A stretch of DNA of 64,000 nucleotides, from positions 1 to 64,000 of the forward strand of contig NZ_QXDF01000001.1 of assembly GCF_003550175.1 (NCBI RefSeq), given 5' to 3'. Positions 56,487 through 64,000 of this stretch are shown here, in pieces. Source of the stretch: Dichotomicrobium thermohalophilum (GTDB lineage Bacteria > Pseudomonadota > Alphaproteobacteria > Rhizobiales > Rhodomicrobiaceae). Under the pieces are notes generated by a model, which was not told the origin of the DNA, made no database searches, and was given only the letters and a program-made list of their open reading frames with translations. Made by a program: the position numbers and the translations under genes. The number at the start of each line of letters is the position of its first letter. The stretch's first letter is position 1.

Positions 56487-56731
56487 ACGAGGTGGATATT
56501 CGCGCGGTCGTGCTGGAAGAGTTGGGCAACATCGCGCCGGAAGCAGACATGAGCACGGTCGACCCCAAGGCCGATCTGCGCGAGGAACTCGACATCGACT
56601 CCATGGATTTCCTGAACTTCATCACCGCGCTGCACGACCGGCTCGGCGTGAATGTGCCGGAGCTGGACTACCCGAAGCTCACGACGGTGGACGGCGCAGT
56701 TGATTATCTGAGGAACCAGCGCGGAGGCTAG
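56483..56731 (+). CDS. Acyl carrier protein linked to the dehydrogenase operon
   Basis: This 82-residue protein is a free carrier protein with the phosphopantetheine site EELDIDSMDFLNF (Ser40). The predicted fold is a four-helix bundle ending LTTVDGAVDYLRNQRGG. It differs from the housekeeping AcpP type (DSLDTVEL). It overlaps the E2 stop by 4 bases, so it is made with E2. Pairing of ACP with E1/E2 genes occurs in other bacteria from memory; the partner and acyl group are not known to me. Confidence 0.9.
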   Translation: MNEVDIRAVVLEELGNIAPEADMSTVDPKADLREELDIDSMDFLNFITALHDRLGVNVPELDYPKLTTVDGAVDYLRNQRGG

Positions 56732-56909
56732 CCAGGCGCGCTGCCGCAGCCGCGGTACCGCTTCTTCATTCTGTGGCTCTCGTCAGCCCCAGTCCAATCG
56801 GCAACAACCCTGTGCGCGCCGGCGACACCGAGACGACGTTCCAGTTGACGGGGCTGCGGGGGCTTCCTAATGTCTCGGCCTTCCTACAACATCCTCCGGC
56901 GGCCAGCAG

Positions 56910-58268
56910 ATGTTGCACAAGATTTTGACGGTTCGCGTGAACCTTGCCCTGGTTTTTCTCGGCGCGTTCAGTGTCATGCTGCTGATCAAGCTGACATCCC
57001 TGCTACCGGCCCAGTACTATTTCAGCTTTTCCAAACTCGTTTCGGGCGATCGCGGTCCGTTTCTTGTCGACCCACCGAGCGTGTCGGGCGCCAAGCTATG
57101 CGAACTCCTCCGCCGCAACCGGATTTCGAGCGAAGATCTCCAGACCGTCGAGATCGACTGCAACCAGAACATGCTCGCCGGGCAATCGGAATCGGCGGCG
57201 ACCGGCCCGCGTTTCTCGCCGCAGGAAATCGACGCGATCTACAACAGCGTTCTGGTCAATTCCGGGAGCTTGCAGGAGCGCAGCCAGCAACTTGCCTACC
57301 GCTTCCGGCTGACCCCCATGACCGGCGAGGAGCTTGAGGAGATTCTCACGCGCGCCCAGTCGGTGGACGCCGCGGTCAAAGCGATTTCCCTGCGATACAG
57401 CTATCAGGTCAACCAGGGGATCGAGCAGCCGTTGCGGCAGAATGTCGAGCAGCTTCTCGCCGCGCTGCCCGAGCCGGCATACACCGGCGCCACGCGCGAG
57501 CGGCTCAGCTTGCCCCCGCTCAACGAAAATGAGCAGGCACGCCTGCGCGCCGCCCATTCAGCCTTCATCGAAGCGATCAACACGCGCATCGGCCAGGCCT
57601 CACCGCCGCCTGTCAGAAAATCCGATCTGGACGGGTTCGTGGAGAACGCCTGGGGCAAGTACGACCTCTCTGCGAAAATCACCGAGCATCACGCCGCGCC
57701 AATGAAGGCGGTCATTGATAGCACCTTGACGAACGCCGTGGCCGCTCAAGGCCTGCAGCTACGCAGCAGCGACGAGCTTCAGCAAGTCGTCTTCACCGAA
57801 CTCTCTGCAGCCGGTCTGCGTGACTACGCAGCCTCTGCGCTCATCAGGCTCGCTGCGGTGCTTTTGTTCGGTATCGTGGCCGGCATCGCGTTCGGGCGAC
57901 ACGAATTCGTCTCGATCTCGGTAGCGGCGGCACTCGCGGCCTTCCTTCTGAGCTGGCCGCTGATGCTGATGTGGGAGAACCTCGTCGATCCTCGGTGGAA
58001 CGACCAGCGACCGCTGTTCCTCGTGTTCTATGGCGTCTACATCCTGTCGTTCTATTTCACAGCCCGCTTCGGCGCGGTCATCGGAGCCTTGATCCGGCGC
58101 GGGGTGATGCGGCGATCCGAGCCTTTGTTGACGACCGCCGGGAATTCGGCCGCGGCCAATGCCGTCACGTTCCGGGACTTCATCATCAATCTGGGCGCGT
58201 CGGTCTTTATCAACATCGCCGTCTATGCCACCAACATGGTGATCCCGCTGACGGCGGCCGTGACCTAA
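56910..58268 (+). CDS. Membrane protein of unknown function
   Basis: I do not recognise this 452-residue protein. It has an N-terminal membrane helix (residues 10-32), then a periplasmic or cytoplasmic region of about 270 residues rich in Gln, Leu and Glu. That region has a Cys pair (AKLCELL and EIDCNQN) and helical repeats around VDAAVKAISLRYSYQVN. Four C-terminal helices follow (about residues 315-450, the last one FIINLGASVFINIAVYATNM). The ribosome-binding site is weak (GGCGG). The next gene starts one base after its stop, so they form a pair. Confidence 0.75.
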   Translation: MLHKILTVRVNLALVFLGAFSVMLLIKLTSLLPAQYYFSFSKLVSGDRGPFLVDPPSVSGAKLCELLRRNRISSEDLQTVEIDCNQNMLAGQSESAATGPRFSPQEIDAIYNSVLVNSGSLQERSQQLAYRFRLTPMTGEELEEILTRAQSVDAAVKAISLRYSYQVNQGIEQPLRQNVEQLLAALPEPAYTGATRERLSLPPLNENEQARLRAAHSAFIEAINTRIGQASPPPVRKSDLDGFVENAWGKYDLSAKITEHHAAPMKAVIDSTLTNAVAAQGLQLRSSDELQQVVFTELSAAGLRDYAASALIRLAAVLLFGIVAGIAFGRHEFVSISVAAALAAFLLSWPLMLMWENLVDPRWNDQRPLFLVFYGVYILSFYFTARFGAVIGALIRRGVMRRSEPLLTTAGNSAAANAVTFRDFIINLGASVFINIAVYATNMVIPLTAAVT

Positions 58269-58269
58269 A

Positions 58270-58986
58270 ATGACGCGCAGCGGCGTCCGCGACGGGCGGA
58301 TTTGGCCGCTGTTTCCGCTCGCCGCTGCCGCGATCCTGTTCGTCTTCGTTATCGGGCAGGCGATCCGGCACGATTACCGACGGTCCGACATACTGTCCAC
58401 CGCCGCGCAATCTCCCGCCTCGGCGGCCGCGGCGATCGCCGAGCGGTTCGGCGCCGGAACGGCCGTGTGCCATCCCACCGGACCGACGGATGACCTCGAC
58501 AACCTGATTAGCGCCCTCTTCGCCCTGGAAAGGTTCGGCGTCTCGCCGTTCGAAACCACGGCAGAAGCCCTGGCCGTGCGCGTGAGTGGCTGGCTTGGTC
58601 TGACACCACCGGATTTCAGCTATGGTCCCGGCCAGATCCGCTTGAGCCGGGCTCTTTCGCTCGCCGCGGTCGCCGACGACCCGGCGGGCTGGAAGACGCA
58701 GGTGGCGACGGCATCAAAGCTTCTGGAACCATGCGCTGCGCGAGGGGTGGCCCGTCGCCTGATCAGGCAGGCACGGCACCGCAGGCAAGGCGAACTCGAC
58801 GCCGAGGGGGCGCTCGATCACGGCGAACTGGACCGGCTTGCCGCCATCTACAACGCGCAGGACGCCCCCACCGACGGAAAGGCCGCGCTTGCACACCATC
58901 TGTTCAACCGGATTGCCTATCACCTGACGCTTCACTACCGGTACGAGAACACGCCCGATGGAGCCGCATCCCGCGATCGGCGCTAA
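58270..58986 (+). CDS. Membrane-anchored protein of unknown function
   Basis: This 238-residue protein has one N-terminal membrane helix (residues 12-34: LFPLAAAAILFVFVIGQAI) and a mainly helical C-terminal domain with one Cys pair (Cys65 in AVCHPTG and another in LEPCAARG). Arg/His/Gln-rich residues around position 165 (RLIRQARHRRQGELD) may be a nucleic-acid or lipid contact. It is tightly coupled to the upstream membrane protein and probably works with it. No family is recognised. Confidence 0.7.
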   Translation: MTRSGVRDGRIWPLFPLAAAAILFVFVIGQAIRHDYRRSDILSTAAQSPASAAAAIAERFGAGTAVCHPTGPTDDLDNLISALFALERFGVSPFETTAEALAVRVSGWLGLTPPDFSYGPGQIRLSRALSLAAVADDPAGWKTQVATASKLLEPCAARGVARRLIRQARHRRQGELDAEGALDHGELDRLAAIYNAQDAPTDGKAALAHHLFNRIAYHLTLHYRYENTPDGAASRDRR

Positions 58987-59120
58987 CCGCGATCATCTGG
59001 CCACCCCGCTGGCAGATGCCTCTCGGGACGCCAGCGCTGCCTACGCGCCCAAAAAATCAGCACCCCGGCCGCGCATCGGGCGCTGCTCGACCCGCCGGCG
59101 GCCCGGTTTCCCCACCGCGA

Positions 59121-59145
59121 TGCAGGCGGACGGCGCCCGCCTGCA
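59121..59145. repeat. 9-bp perfect inverted repeat upstream of the sigma-54 promoter
   Basis: TGCAGGCGG (59121-59129) and CCGCCTGCA (59137-59145) are exact complements with a 7-base spacer. The dyad ends 13 bases before the -24 element, at about -52 relative to the expected start. It could be an operator or activator site; sigma-54 activators usually bind further away. Confidence 0.5.
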
Positions 59146-59158
59146 CGAGCCCCCCATC

Positions 59159-59173
59159 TGGCACACTCCTTGC
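59159..59173 (+). promoter_or_regulatory. Sigma-54 (RpoN) -24/-12 promoter upstream of tauABC
   Basis: TGGCACACTCCTTGC matches the consensus TGGCAC-N5-TTGC at all ten conserved positions, with correct GG-to-GC spacing. It reads toward the tau genes. Transcription would start near 59185, leaving a 262-base leader before the tauA ATG at 59447. The 460-base gap from 58987 has no coding sequence that convinces me. Confidence 0.78.
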
Positions 59174-59446
59174 GTAACGTGACGCGAGGTCAAATCCGGC
59201 TTCTTCCGCGCCCGACACAAAACGCGACGGAAGGGGGCCGTTCCAGCCAAAACATTTCTGGAAATGAGACCAAGAGTTTCGATCGTTGCGCCTTGATTAA
59301 ACAGCATGATAACGTTTTACCGCCCGGCGCCGCGGCGCAAACGCCCGCTCAAGGGGCCTCTGCTCCAAGCTGGAGCGCCGGAGTGACGGGGCTACCGGAG
59401 CCGAGGTGGCTCAGGTATGATGAGAAGGCAGAAAGAGGAGAGAGAG

Positions 59447-60448
59447 ATGAAAAAACTCGTAACGGCTGCCCTTCTGGCATTCGGCATTGCCGCTGGCCCG
59501 GCCGCCGCGCAGGAGGTCAATGTCGGTTACCAACTGCCCTATAACCCGTGGAAGGTCTACATCGCTGACGGCAAATTCCAGGAAGCCACGGGCGCCGAAA
59601 TCAATTTCCGCCGCTTCGACTCGGGGTCCAAGGTCATCAACGCCATGTCCTCCGGCGACATCGACATCGCCATGGCCGGCTCCAGCCCGATCGCCGCAGG
59701 CATCAGCCGCGGGCTGCCGATCTCGCTGTTCTGGATCGTCGAGAACATCGCAGACGCCGAAGCAATGGTGGTTCGCGACGGCTCGGGCATCGAAAAGCCG
59801 GAAGACCTGAAGGGCAAGCGCATCGGCGTGCCGTTCGTGTCGACCACGCACTTCCACACGCTCTTCGCGCTCGAACTCTGGGGCATCAGTCCGGATGAGG
59901 TCGAACTGCTCAACATGCAGCCGAACACGATCGCCGCGGCCTGGGAGCGGGGCGACATCGATGCCGCCTTCGTCTGGAACCCGGCACTCGGCCGTATCAA
60001 GGAATCCGGCGAAGTGCTGATCACCTCGGGTGATCTGGCCGCGAAAGGCCGGGCCACGTTCGACGGCATGGTCGTCCGCAATGACTTCGCCGAAGAGAAC
60101 CCGGAGTTCATGTGCAAGTTCGTGGCCACCATGGCCGAAGCCGACGAAGCCTATCGCTCGAACCCGGAAGCCTTCGGCCCGGACTCCGAAAACGCCAAGA
60201 AGATCGTGAGCCTCGTTGGCGGCGAGCCGGCGCAGGTGCCGGGCGTTCTGGAGCTGTACGAGTTCCCGACGATGGAAGAGCAGGCTTCGGATGCCTGGCT
60301 CGGCGGCGGTGAAGATACCGGCGCGGCCAAGGCCCTCCGCGCGACCTCCGCCTTCCTGAAGGAGCAGAAGCAGATCGACAGCCTGCTTCCCGACTACAGC
60401 GAAGTCGTGACCAATCGCTTCGTGAATATGGCTCTTGAGGGCTGCTAA
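59447..60448 (+). CDS. tauA: Taurine-type ABC transporter periplasmic binding protein
   Basis: This 333-residue protein has a signal peptide (residues 1-21, ending AAAQ) and the NMT1/TauA-type fold. Markers are VNVGYQLPYNPWKVYIADGK, RRFDSGSKVINAMSSGDIDI and AMAGSSPIAAGISRGLPI. These resemble TauA or SsuA binders of sulfonates. I name it for the gene set tauA-tauB-tauC; taurine is the likeliest ligand, with other sulfonates possible. The ATG at 59447 follows AGGAGAGAG, so the reading from 59417 is not needed. It is first in the operon behind the sigma-54 promoter. Confidence 0.9.
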   Translation: MKKLVTAALLAFGIAAGPAAAQEVNVGYQLPYNPWKVYIADGKFQEATGAEINFRRFDSGSKVINAMSSGDIDIAMAGSSPIAAGISRGLPISLFWIVENIADAEAMVVRDGSGIEKPEDLKGKRIGVPFVSTTHFHTLFALELWGISPDEVELLNMQPNTIAAAWERGDIDAAFVWNPALGRIKESGEVLITSGDLAAKGRATFDGMVVRNDFAEENPEFMCKFVATMAEADEAYRSNPEAFGPDSENAKKIVSLVGGEPAQVPGVLELYEFPTMEEQASDAWLGGGEDTGAAKALRATSAFLKEQKQIDSLLPDYSEVVTNRFVNMALEGC

Positions 60449-60544
60449 AGCCTACTGCTGAACTGGCGGGCGGCGCGGCCGACCTCTCGTGCTGCCCGCC
60501 TTCTGCATCCCGCTTCGCCAAGCTCCGAGAAGGAGAAAGACACC

Positions 60545-61411
60545 ATGTCAGAGAGCGCGGTCAAAGCCGACGCCCCGCCCGAAACGCAAACGTCGACGAC
60601 CCGTCCCGCCGGAACGGGTGAAGGGCTCAGGGCCGAGAATGTTGCTGTCGTCTATCCCACCAAGGACGGTGAGGGCGTCCACGCGCTGGAGAATGTCTCG
60701 CTGAGCATTGACCCTGGCGATTTCGTCGTGGCGCTTGGGGCGTCGGGCTGCGGCAAGACAACATTCCTCAACCTGCTTGCGGGGTTCATCAAGCCGAGTT
60801 CGGGCACTGTCACGCTCGCTGGCAAGCAGGTCACCGGCCCTGGCGCCGACCGCGGCGTGGTCTTCCAGAAACACGCACTGCTGCCTTGGCTGAATGTGCG
60901 TCAGAACGTGACGTTCGGGCTGAAGCTTCAGGGCGTGCCCAAGGCGAAGCGCCGTGAGATCGCGCTGAAAAACCTCGAACTCGTCGGGCTGAAGGGCTTT
61001 GAAACCCACCAGATTTATGAGCTCTCGGGCGGCATGCAGCAGCGCGTCGGGCTGGCGCGGGCGCTGACCAGCGACCCCAAGGTGCTGTTGATGGACGAGC
61101 CGCTCGGGGCGCTCGACGCGCTCACGCGAGAGAGCATGCAGGAGTTGATCCTCGATGTCTGGCGCGAGACGCACAAGGCGATCTTCTTCATCACGCACTC
61201 GGTCGAGGAGGCGTTGTTCATGGCGACACGCCTGATCGTTATGTCGCCAAGGCCGGGGCGGATCACACACGAATACGACCTTGACTTCTGCCACCGGTTC
61301 TTCGAGTGCCGTGACGCGCGCAAGGTAAAGTCGGACCCGGACTTCATCGAAATGCGCGAAAAAATCCTTTCGATCATCCACGCCGACGAGGCGCAGCATG
61401 GCCAATCCTGA
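60545..61411 (+). CDS. tauB: Taurine-type ABC transporter ATP-binding protein
   Basis: This 288-residue ATPase has Walker A ([11 protein letters not shown]), Q-loop ([12 protein letters not shown]), the ABC signature [15 protein letters not shown], Walker B ([13 protein letters not shown]) and the switch His ([10 protein letters not shown]). These place it in the nitrate/sulfonate/taurine group. The about 30-residue N-terminus is extra and Thr/Pro-rich. GGAG precedes the ATG. It overlaps tauC by 14 bases. Confidence 0.93.
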   Translation: MSESAVKADAPPETQTSTTRPAGTGEGLRAENVAVVYPTKDGEGVHALENVSLSIDPGDFVVALGASGCGKTTFLNLLAGFIKPSSGTVTLAGKQVTGPGADRGVVFQKHALLPWLNVRQNVTFGLKLQGVPKAKRREIALKNLELVGLKGFETHQIYELSGGMQQRVGLARALTSDPKVLLMDEPLGALDALTRESMQELILDVWRETHKAIFFITHSVEEALFMATRLIVMSPRPGRITHEYDLDFCHRFFECRDARKVKSDPDFIEMREKILSIIHADEAQHGQS

Positions 61412-62297
61412 CGTAACAACGACTCCCCTCAACCGCGGTCCGCGTCCGTGGGCGGCACTGCGCTGGATTTCGGACAAGTTCTCGGCGGGCCCTGCCAAGC
61501 CGGGCGATTCCTACGGGGCGCCTGGCATGGGCAACTCGACGGGTATCGCTGTCGCCGCGGCGATCTCGCTGTTCGTGCTGTGGATCCTCGTGACGGCTGG
61601 CGAGAGCCCGCTGATCCCGCCGCTGTTCCTGCCCTCACCTCTGGCCGTCTGGAACAAGTTCATCTCCGTCGGGTTCGACGGCTATCAGGGCTACACGCTT
61701 TGGGAACACACCTGGGCGAGCCTGACCCGTATCTTCGGCGCGTTCTTCTTCGCTCTGGTGATCGGCATCCCGGTCGGCATCGCGATGGCGACGAACCGCA
61801 TTTTCCGCGGCATCTTCGACCCGCCGATCGAATTCTATCGCCCGCTGCCGCCGCTCGGCTATCTGCCGCTGACGGTGATCTGGTTCGGCATCGACGAGAC
61901 GCAGAAGCTGGTGCTGCTGTTCCTGGCAATGTTCGCGCCGATCGTGCTGAACACGCGGGCCGGGGTGCGTTCGGTTGCGATCGAGCAGATCCACGCGGCC
62001 TATTCGCTCGGCGCATCGCGCCGGCAGATCCTTCAGCACGTGATCCTCAAGGGGGCGATGCCCGAAATCCTCACTGGCCTGCGCATCGGTATCGGGTTCG
62101 GCTGGACGACGCTGGTCGCCGCCGAGCTGGTGGCGACGCAGGAAGGTCTCGGCGCGATGATCATGACAGCGTCCGAGTTCCTCGTGACCGACATCGTCGT
62201 CATGGGAATCATCGTGATCGGCATCATCGCCTACCTGTTCGACCTGTTCATGCGTTGGGTGGAGCGCAAGCTCGTGCCATGGAAGGGCAAGGTGTAG
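61398..62297 (+). CDS. tauC: Taurine-type ABC transporter permease
   Basis: This 299-residue inner-membrane protein has six helices and the BPD_transp_1 signature with the EAA-like loop [20 protein letters not shown]. The segment [19 protein letters not shown] is typical of the taurine/sulfonate permeases. The first about 50 residues are an extended cytoplasmic N-terminus. GAGG lies upstream of the ATG at 61398, inside the tauB end. It is the last gene of the operon, followed by a strong hairpin. Confidence 0.93.
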   Translation: MANPDVTTTPLNRGPRPWAALRWISDKFSAGPAKPGDSYGAPGMGNSTGIAVAAAISLFVLWILVTAGESPLIPPLFLPSPLAVWNKFISVGFDGYQGYTLWEHTWASLTRIFGAFFFALVIGIPVGIAMATNRIFRGIFDPPIEFYRPLPPLGYLPLTVIWFGIDETQKLVLLFLAMFAPIVLNTRAGVRSVAIEQIHAAYSLGASRRQILQHVILKGAMPEILTGLRIGIGFGWTTLVAAELVATQEGLGAMIMTASEFLVTDIVVMGIIVIGIIAYLFDLFMRWVERKLVPWKGKV

Positions 62298-62336
62298 GAC
62301 GGAAACGAGGCCGCCGGATGCGGCGGCCTCACCTTG
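62288..62336 (+). terminator. Hairpin at the end of tauC
   Basis: GAGGCCGCCG (62307-62316) pairs with CGGCGGCCTC (62321-62330) across a four-base loop. CAAGGTG (62288-62294) and CACCTTG (62330-62336) add an outer pairing past a bulge. The structure follows the tauC stop directly. There is no U-tract, so it may act as a processing or protection element rather than an intrinsic terminator. Confidence 0.6.
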
Positions 62337-62462
62337 ACGACGTTGATTTCCGGACTGCCACGTCATGCCCGCGCCTGATGCGGGCCTTCATCTCATCGCC
62401 AGGTCAGTTGCCTGGATCGCCCGGTCTCACGCCCTGCAATCACGTCCACTGAACAACGGATA

Positions 62463-62488
62463 GGGTCGCGGCGCGTGGGCCACGACCC
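62463..62488 (-). terminator. Hairpin downstream of the aminotransferase gene
   Basis: GGGTCG (62463-62468) and CGACCC (62483-62488) pair across a 14-base GC-rich loop, 12 bases past the minus-strand stop. It lies in the convergent gap with tauC. There is no U-tract, so its termination strength is uncertain. Confidence 0.35.
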
Positions 62489-62499
62489 AGCATCTTTCA

Positions 62500-63837
62500 C
62501 TACGCGAACTCGTCGAGCGTCCGGCGCAGCTTGTCCACGACCTCGTCGATATGCGCGCGTTCGGCGATGAACTGCGGCGCGACGATCCCGACATCGCCGG
62601 TGAACTTCACATGGCAGCCATTCCAGAACAGCGCCTTCTGCATCGCCTGCCCGCGCCGTCCCGGCACGCCGTCGTGATGCACCTCGATGCCTGACATCAT
62701 CCCGATCGTACGGATATCCATAACCAGGGGATGGTCGCGCAGGCTCATCATAGCCTCGGCGAAATACGGCGCCATCTCCGCTGCGCGGTCGAACAGCCCA
62801 TCGTTCTGATAGATGTCGAGCGCAGCCAGCCCCGCCGCGCAAGCGGCCGGGTGGGCGGAGTAGGTGTAACCGTGGAAGAACTCGATCGCATTATCCGGGC
62901 TGGCCTCGGTCACCGTCTCGTAGATCTCGTCGCGGACGGCGACGGCGCCCATCGGGATCGAGCCGTTGGTCAGCGCCTTGGCCATCGTGGTGATGTCCGG
63001 CGTGACACCGAAACGCTGACTGGCAAAAGGCGTGCCCAGACGGCCGAAGCCGGTAATGACCTCGTCGAACACCAGCAGGATGCCGTGCTCGTCGCAAATC
63101 TCGCGCAGCCGCTCCAGATAGCCGACCGGCGGTACCAACGTGCCCGTTGACCCCGCCACCGGCTCGACGAACACCGCCGCGATGGTCGAGCCGCCATAGG
63201 TTTCGCAGTGGCGCTGAAGGTCGTTGGCGAGTTCGACCCCGTCCTTCTGGGGCTGGCCGTCGCAGAACAGTTCGTTGCCCGTGAAGGTATGGCGCAGCAT
63301 GACGACATTCGGCATGGTCACGGGAAAGCTCTCCCGGTTCTTCACCATTCCGGAAAGGCTCACGCCGCCCATGTTCACGCCATGATAGGCCCGTTCGCGG
63401 CTAACGAAGCGCAGCCGCTGTGACTGACCGCGCGCGCGGTGATAGGCCATGACCATCTTGAGCGCGGTGTCGACGGCCTCGGACCCGGAGTTGACGAAAA
63501 ACACATGGTTCAGCGGATCCGGCAGGAGACTCGCGACGCGCCGGGCCAGTTCGAACGACGCGGGGTGGCCGACCTGGAACGATGGCGAATAGGAATTGGT
63601 CGTGAGTTGCTTGTAAACCGCATCCGCGATCTCCCGGCGCGCGTGCCCAGCAGGCGAGCAGAACAGGCCGGATGAGCCGTCGATCACGCGCCCTCCACGG
63701 TGATCGATGTAATAAACACCCTCCGCGGACACGACCAGCCGGGGCTTCTCCTTGAAGTCCCGGTTGCCGGTGAAGGGCATCCAGTGCTCTTCGAGAGAGT
63801 TCACGCGCTCTGGCGCGCTCGCAGCGAGGATTTCCAT
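62500..63837 (-). CDS. Omega-amino-acid:pyruvate aminotransferase (beta-alanine or taurine type)
   Basis: This 445-residue PLP enzyme belongs to the class III aminotransferases. It aligns by eye with beta-alanine:pyruvate aminotransferase of Pseudomonas: HWMPFTGNRDFKEKPRL, FVNSGSEAVDTALKM, the conserved Asp in LLVFDEVITGFGRLG and the PLP Lys in TMAKALTNGSIPMGAVAV. Next to tauABC it could deaminate taurine to sulfoacetaldehyde, as Tpa does, but beta-alanine or another omega-amino acid fits the sequence equally. No sulfoacetaldehyde acetyltransferase (Xsc) is in the window. It is convergent with tauC. Confidence 0.88.
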   Translation of the reverse strand: MEILAASAPERVNSLEEHWMPFTGNRDFKEKPRLVVSAEGVYYIDHRGGRVIDGSSGLFCSPAGHARREIADAVYKQLTTNSYSPSFQVGHPASFELARRVASLLPDPLNHVFFVNSGSEAVDTALKMVMAYHRARGQSQRLRFVSRERAYHGVNMGGVSLSGMVKNRESFPVTMPNVVMLRHTFTGNELFCDGQPQKDGVELANDLQRHCETYGGSTIAAVFVEPVAGSTGTLVPPVGYLERLREICDEHGILLVFDEVITGFGRLGTPFASQRFGVTPDITTMAKALTNGSIPMGAVAVRDEIYETVTEASPDNAIEFFHGYTYSAHPAACAAGLAALDIYQNDGLFDRAAEMAPYFAEAMMSLRDHPLVMDIRTIGMMSGIEVHHDGVPGRRGQAMQKALFWNGCHVKFTGDVGIVAPQFIAERAHIDEVVDKLRRTLDEFA

Positions 63838-64000
63838 GATTCTATGACTCCGGGCTTTTTGTTAACGGATGTTACCGCAGGTCACGCCGCGATCCAACCG
63901 CGCTTCGGGAGCCGGTCAGCAGCTATGCGCGGAGGTGGCGGTACGCAGCAGGGCCCGCTCTCCCGTCATGCGCAATGAAAGCATATTCATTGAGGGGCGC
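63838..64000. other. Upstream region of the aminotransferase, window edge
   Basis: The last 163 bases are non-coding as far as I can tell and should hold the aminotransferase promoter on the minus strand. I looked for the direct repeats expected of a TauR-type regulator and did not see convincing ones. Confidence 0.3.

Noticed and set aside
62500-63837. Naming the aminotransferase tpa (taurine:pyruvate) outright
   Set aside because: The sequence resembles beta-alanine:pyruvate aminotransferase at least as well, and only the tauABC context supports taurine.

Overview
The window is GC-rich, densely packed chromosomal DNA from an alphaproteobacterium, most likely of the Hyphomicrobiales (Rhizobiales). 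The strongest sign is the run ccmI-ccmE-ccmF-ccmH, degP, response regulator, histidine kinase, glnE, which matches the rhizobial cycHJKL-degP-glnE order from memory. An sfsA-map-radC group, a B12-dependent ribonucleotide reductase and an egtB-egtD pair fit the same lineage. No rRNA, tRNA, CRISPR array, insertion sequence or prophage was recognised.

Layout. 1-12.1 kb, mostly minus strand: sfsA-map-radC; a CinA-type molybdopterin-binding-domain protein; an unknown protein with an acidic tail; nrdJ with a hairpin-U terminator and an upstream pair of NrdR-box-like sites; a metallophosphoesterase; two tandem TRAP solute receptors without a permease. 12.4-19.9 kb, plus strand: a GGCT-like protein; ppdK; a nuclease with a C-terminal sunset-like module; a small secreted protein; a PhoPQ/FeuPQ-like two-component pair; a glycine-zipper lipoprotein. 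20-33.5 kb: cytochrome c maturation genes, a hydrolase-OsmC fusion, a secreted trypsin-like protease (minus), degP, a second two-component pair and glnE. 33.7-38.3 kb: a BON-domain protein, a 29-residue membrane peptide, a helix-hairpin-helix membrane protein and the ergothioneine genes egtB and egtD. 38.3-46.8 kb, minus strand: a membrane-fusion protein, a processive GT2 synthase and a Cache sensor (resembling rhizobial BgsB/BgsA mixed-linkage glucan synthesis); a GntP-like permease with a patatin-like hydrolase; a ZIP-transporter-like gene remnant; an outer-membrane barrel protein. 47-59 kb, plus strand: an AMP-ligase/ACP/PlsC fusion with an MFS partner; an acyl-CoA synthetase coupled to 2-oxoacid dehydrogenase E1alpha, E1beta, E2 and a free acyl carrier protein; two unknown membrane proteins. 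59-63.8 kb: tauABC-type transport genes behind a sigma-54-type promoter, convergent with an omega-aminotransferase.

Most interesting parts: (i) the 51.5-56.7 kb cluster, where an acyl-CoA synthetase, an E3-less 2-oxoacid dehydrogenase and a dedicated ACP are linked by start/stop overlaps, next to a second ACP-bearing ligase/acyltransferase; (ii) the Bgs-like synthase whose third gene is an orphan extracellular-sensor protein; (iii) regulatory sites readable from sequence, namely the nrdJ NrdR boxes and the tauABC sigma-54 promoter. All functions come from reading motifs and recalling families; no search was run.
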